Assembly (NCBI RefSeq): GCF_029227915.1 | Contig: NC_079880.1 | Span: 24,240,501 to 24,304,500, forward strand | Source of the DNA: Hydractinia symbiolongicarpus | Lineage: Eukaryota > Cnidaria > Hydrozoa > Anthoathecata > Hydractiniidae | DNA length: 64,000 nucleotides | Direction of reading: 5' to 3' | In this document: positions 60,396 through 64,000 of the stretch, one piece after another | How positions within the stretch are numbered: the first letter of the stretch is position 1 | Layout of the letters: each line of letters begins with the position of its first letter | Notes under the pieces: model-generated | What the model saw: only the letters and a program-made list of their open reading frames with translations | Database searches by the model: none | Told to the model about the DNA's origin: nothing | Program-made: the position numbers and the translations under genes

Positions 60396-61260
60396 ACGTT
60401 TATCAACCTACATACAACACTATCGACTAACACACGTGAAATTAGGAACGTAGTAATTACACCTTAGGTTTTAGCTATATTATTATAATATATTTATTTT
60501 TGTAGTCCATACTCTTAGGATTTTTTATAGTTAACAGTTTTTTTACCTCTATTTTTATGCTTTCATTTAAGTGCCTTTACATTTCCAATTTATTTTAATA
60601 GTAAATATATGACACAGGGTGTAAATCAACATGTAATTACTAAGGGAATAGAATAATTGGAAAGAAAAAAATTAGGAATAATTATCAAGCTGTTTTCAAC
60701 TTAATCTGCAAACGATAAAGAAGAACAAAAACCAATATTTCTTTAATCAGCAGAGCTATATTACCAGTTTTAAATTTCTGACCTCTAGCTTTTATTCGTT
60801 CCAATTTTTTTTTTGCACTCTACCAAATTATGATTATATTATTTGAACAAGCTAGTCATTATCGCTAATCCGTAAATATCAGATTCATTACACACACTGT
60901 TTCACACGCACTATACCTTTATGTGAAATTAAAAAGTATACGTTACTCATTGCTTCTTCCTGTTGTAATGTGATTAAACCGATTATTGCAGACGTTGTTT
61001 CTGAATGAAAAGATGTTATTCATAGCTAAATGCACAGATGTAATTGTTTTGTTGCTAGGTTAATATTGATACAACAACATTGACATTTTTATTTGACAGT
61101 ACAACCTATAAGGCTTTTACTGAAAAAGTGACCTCTGTTATATTTGGACCTAACTTCGTTTGGTAAACATGTCATAACTTTATAATACACTTTTCCGCAA
61201 AGAATTGCTGAATAAAAAATTAATCAAAGGAAGAAATTTTTATACATTTCTTTTTAGATT
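60396..61260 (+). repeat. Conserved 3' flanking block, unit 3 of B
   Basis: Counterpart of 23537-24400, nearly identical. Confidence 0.55.
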
Positions 61261-61794
61261 TTTTAATTGCGTATTTCAGAGGCTTTAAGGCAAAACCGTT
61301 TGGTGTTGAGGTTGGTTTTGTGCAACTTTTTTGTGTGTGGGTGTTTTTTTTTTGTTTTTTTGTTTTTCCTTACTTATATTGTGTATCCTGCCAAAAGGAA
61401 GTTTAACTGTCTTCTTGGCAGTAACTTTGGAGGAACAAAACCTCTAAGATTTAACCCTAAAACTTAACAGGTTGAGTATTTCATTGTGCTTTGCTGCATT
61501 GTTTAAAATTTTCTTCCTTCATAGGAAAAGTTTAAAAGTACAAAAGTGCCAAATCCTACTTTAAAAACGAATTGAATTTCTTATTAATGTTGTTGTTCTG
61601 TTCTGTTTTGTTTTCTTTCGTGTTGTGACGTTGTTGCTGTTTTTCCTGCCTTTTTTCGGTCAATGTTTTATAAAAATTCTTGCAAAAATGGGAGATTTTG
61701 CTGTGTTGCAAAGCCTTTAAAGGGTTCCCACCTCTGCCTATTGCTTGACCAGGTAACTGTAACGCCTTCTTGTTGTTCGCTTTGTTTAGTAGCG

Positions 61795-61872
61795 TCATCA
61801 TTGTCATCATCATCATTGTCATCATCATCATTGTCATCATCATCATCATCACCATCACCATCATCATCAATA
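61795..61872. repeat. (TCA)n-type trinucleotide repeat (B)
   Basis: Counterpart of 24939-25016 with a different number and order of units (CACCATCACCATC at its end), showing ordinary microsatellite turnover since the duplication. Confidence 0.85.
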
Positions 61873-62692
61873 TCTTAGAGTTACAAAATAACCCAAGGCA
61901 GACAAAGTAAAAAAACCTTTATATATAACATCGTGTAAATAAGACAGAAAAAAATGACTCCAGCCATTTAATGCAAAAATACTTACATTAATATTGATGT
62001 TAACAGGTTTCAGGTAAATCGTAATTTTTTTTAAACCCTCGATCGATCGTTACGTATCTTTTTCAACTGTCAGAGTATCTTAGACATCCTCTTTTCATTT
62101 CTCACTTTAAAAAACTAAGTAAGAAACACAGTAACAGGTTGTTTTTAAAAAACGTTTTAATTAACAGTAAAAACAAAGTTTCGATAATGAGTATGTGTCT
62201 TCTTTTGTAGATGCATGTGCGCTTTACGTTTGAGTGCATGATCCTTACACTAAAGAGGAGGAGAGGAAATGTATGACAGCATCATCCAAGTTAGATAAAT
62301 AACTGCTACTCTTGCATTATGTTTTGATTTTTTATATATTTTCCTTTAAGTACCCTTTAAGTTATTTGTAAATATTAGACATTATATTTAAATCACAATA
62401 TTTATAAACTACTACAAAAAATTAAAAAATGCCTAACCGTTGCTCCCGGACCCATTCTTTCCTCCAAAATAAACATAACTATTTTGATTTATTTTCTAGA
62501 TTCTTGTCAATGTCGTTACTTGTTATTTTGTGTTCTCTATTAGAGATTAAAGTTATGATCTCAGTAACTGTTGTTCCACTGTTCCTTATAACCTTCCCTC
62601 CCGCAGCTCTTGCACAAATTTTATCATTAGTGTACGAAAGTCCGTTAGGACCAAGTGTTTCCTCGACCTCGAATTTTTACGCTTAGTGCCTA

Positions 62693-63170
62693 GGATGAAA
62701 TAGGTACCGAGGGTGATAATAGGTACCAAGGGTGATAATAGGTACCGAGGGTGATAATAGGTGTCAAGGATGATACATCAGGATAATAAATAAGTACGGA
62801 TGATGATAAGTTAGTACCGAGGATGATAATAGGTACCGAGGATGAAAATAGGTACCGAGGGTGATAATAGGTACCGAGGGTGATAATAGGTACCGAGGAT
62901 GATTATAGGTGCCGAGGGTGATAATAGGTGCCAAGGATGATACGTTAGTATCTGGGATGATTAATAAGTACCAAGAATCATACGTTAGTACTAAGGATGA
63001 AAATAAGTACCAAAGATCATAGATAAGTATGAAGGATCATATGTTAGTACCTGTGGTGATAAATAAGTACCGAGAATGATACGTTAGTATCTGGGATGAT
63101 AATAAGTACAGAAGATGATAAATCACTACTGAGGATGATACATTAATATCTGGGATAATACATAAGGACC
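62693..63170. repeat. Minisatellite (B)
   Basis: Uninterrupted version of the array at 25851-26275 plus 28261-28320, with 19-20 base units such as GATAATAGGTACCGAGGGT. It gives the pre-insertion form of the region hit by the Penelope-like element in A. Confidence 0.85.
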
Positions 63171-64000
63171 TTGGCTGACCTGCGTATCATTTGTTGCGAT
63201 TTTCACAACAAATGATGACAGTTGTTGTGTAAACAAAGCAGAAAAAACCCTGGCAGCTGTTACCTTGAAGAATGGACAAAAGTAAAGACATACATCGTCT
63301 TTATATTATTTGCAGACAATTATTATAGGAAAATAAATGCGTTGCGTTATCCTTATTTTTCAATTTAAATTCTCATTGGCGCATATAAATTTCTGTGTCA
63401 TTATCACTCTTGTATAGGGAGTCGTGCAATTATTTTTATGTTTTAATTTTAGGACAATGTTATATTTCCCAATACTTCTTCCAAGGCTACGCTTACAAGG
63501 GAAATAATAGCATCACTTTTAGCTATTCATGACATGAATTAAGTTACATGTTGTATTACAAACAAAGTAAAGAGTTTCTTCATTGAAAGGAATTTAATAT
63601 CAATATTTTCTCAAAGCTCTTTAAAAAAAAGTTGCTCGCAACAAGTGGAAGATGCAATTAAATTAAACTATATATAATGGTCCGGAACTATAAGCTTCGA
63701 ATATTTTTGTAACTAAAATTTTTGAAGTAAAAATATACTCCTTGCAGGTGGAATTAAACCTGAGTTACAAAGCCATGTAAGTTATTAAAAGTTTCAAAAT
63801 AGCCCTGGGTTAACCCAAGCCATGTGAAGGAAATTTGGAAGATGTCACACTTTGTGGGCCGTTGGATGTTGCCGAGAGTTGTTTAGTAAAGCGCGGGTCC
63901 TGATTGGGTTTGCGTAGCTCCAAATGAGAATTAGATACTCAAGGACTCTTCATCTAAGCCATGGCCGCTCCTGGAAATAATAGACAGAGTATATCACTTG
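63171..64000. other. Duplicated flank with Helitron empty site
   Basis: Homologous to 28315-28475 joined to 36322-36992. The joint at 63330/63331 is the undisturbed target of the 7.85-kb Helitron. No gene is recognised up to the window end. Confidence 0.85.

Larger units (their letters stand above)
47239..64000. repeat. Segmental duplication, copy B
   Basis: Collinear, near-identical copy of 10446-28475 plus 36322-36992. It lacks the Penelope-like element, the large Helitron and the mini-Helitron at 12977. It runs off the window end, so its true length is unknown. Stretches without a separate entry below (47239-48970, 51960-53860, 56300-58090, 61260-62690) match the corresponding gene-free stretches of copy A. 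Confidence 0.9.

Noticed and set aside
47239-64000. Segment B as only an assembly artefact (second haplotype placed in tandem)
   Set aside because: Not excluded, but the shared repeat at the breakpoint gives a biological route; long reads would settle it, so it is kept as an open alternative and not as the main reading.

Overview
The window is eukaryotic and almost certainly from an animal: AT-rich (about one third GC by eye), intron-containing, sparse in genes and full of eukaryotic DNA transposons and retroelements (Helitron, Penelope-like, PIF/Harbinger with a MADF partner gene, small MITEs). A cnidarian would fit the repeat content and the divergent NMDA-receptor-like gene, but nothing here proves the phylum.

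Layout. (1) 1-6465: a diverged unit of a multigene family encoding a small secreted precursor-like protein (3500-5012, frameshifted). (2) 6466-10445: a head-to-tail array of non-autonomous Helitrons. (3) 10446-28475: segment A, with three more units of the family: two on the minus strand (13.2-14.2 kb and 17.8-18.0 kb, both broken) and one apparently intact gene on the plus strand (22071-23536). It ends in a minisatellite that has received a Penelope-like element (26307-28260). (4) 28476-36321: a 7.85-kb Helitron carrying a Rep/helicase gene with one frameshift. (5) 36322-38203: the continuation of segment A into a PIF/Harbinger relic. (6) 41086-44332: exons of an NMDA-like ionotropic glutamate receptor on the minus strand. 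(7) 46856-47238: a second copy of the repeat found at 6466-6864. (8) 47239-64000: segment B, a near-identical copy of segment A that repeats all three family units (49.9-51.1, 54.65-54.88 and 58.93-60.40 kb), the minisatellite and the flank of the large Helitron, but lacks the Helitron array, the Penelope-like element and the large Helitron. B therefore gives clean empty sites for two of these insertions.

The gene family is the most likely undescribed item. Each full unit has a signal-peptide exon, a second exon ending in phase 1 and a third exon starting in phase 1. The predicted 282-residue product has seven cysteines and three furin-type sites (RVRR, RSKR, RNRR). Indels between third-exon copies keep the reading frame in several cases, which supports coding selection. 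I do not recognise the family. Two A/B copies look intact; the other five units are decayed.

The duplication starts at the repeat lying at 6.5-6.9 kb and again at 46.9-47.2 kb. This suggests unequal recombination between two copies of that repeat gave a tandem unit of about 40 kb. If so, a second Harbinger relic and receptor gene should lie just beyond the right end of the window. No tRNA, rRNA or CRISPR feature was seen.
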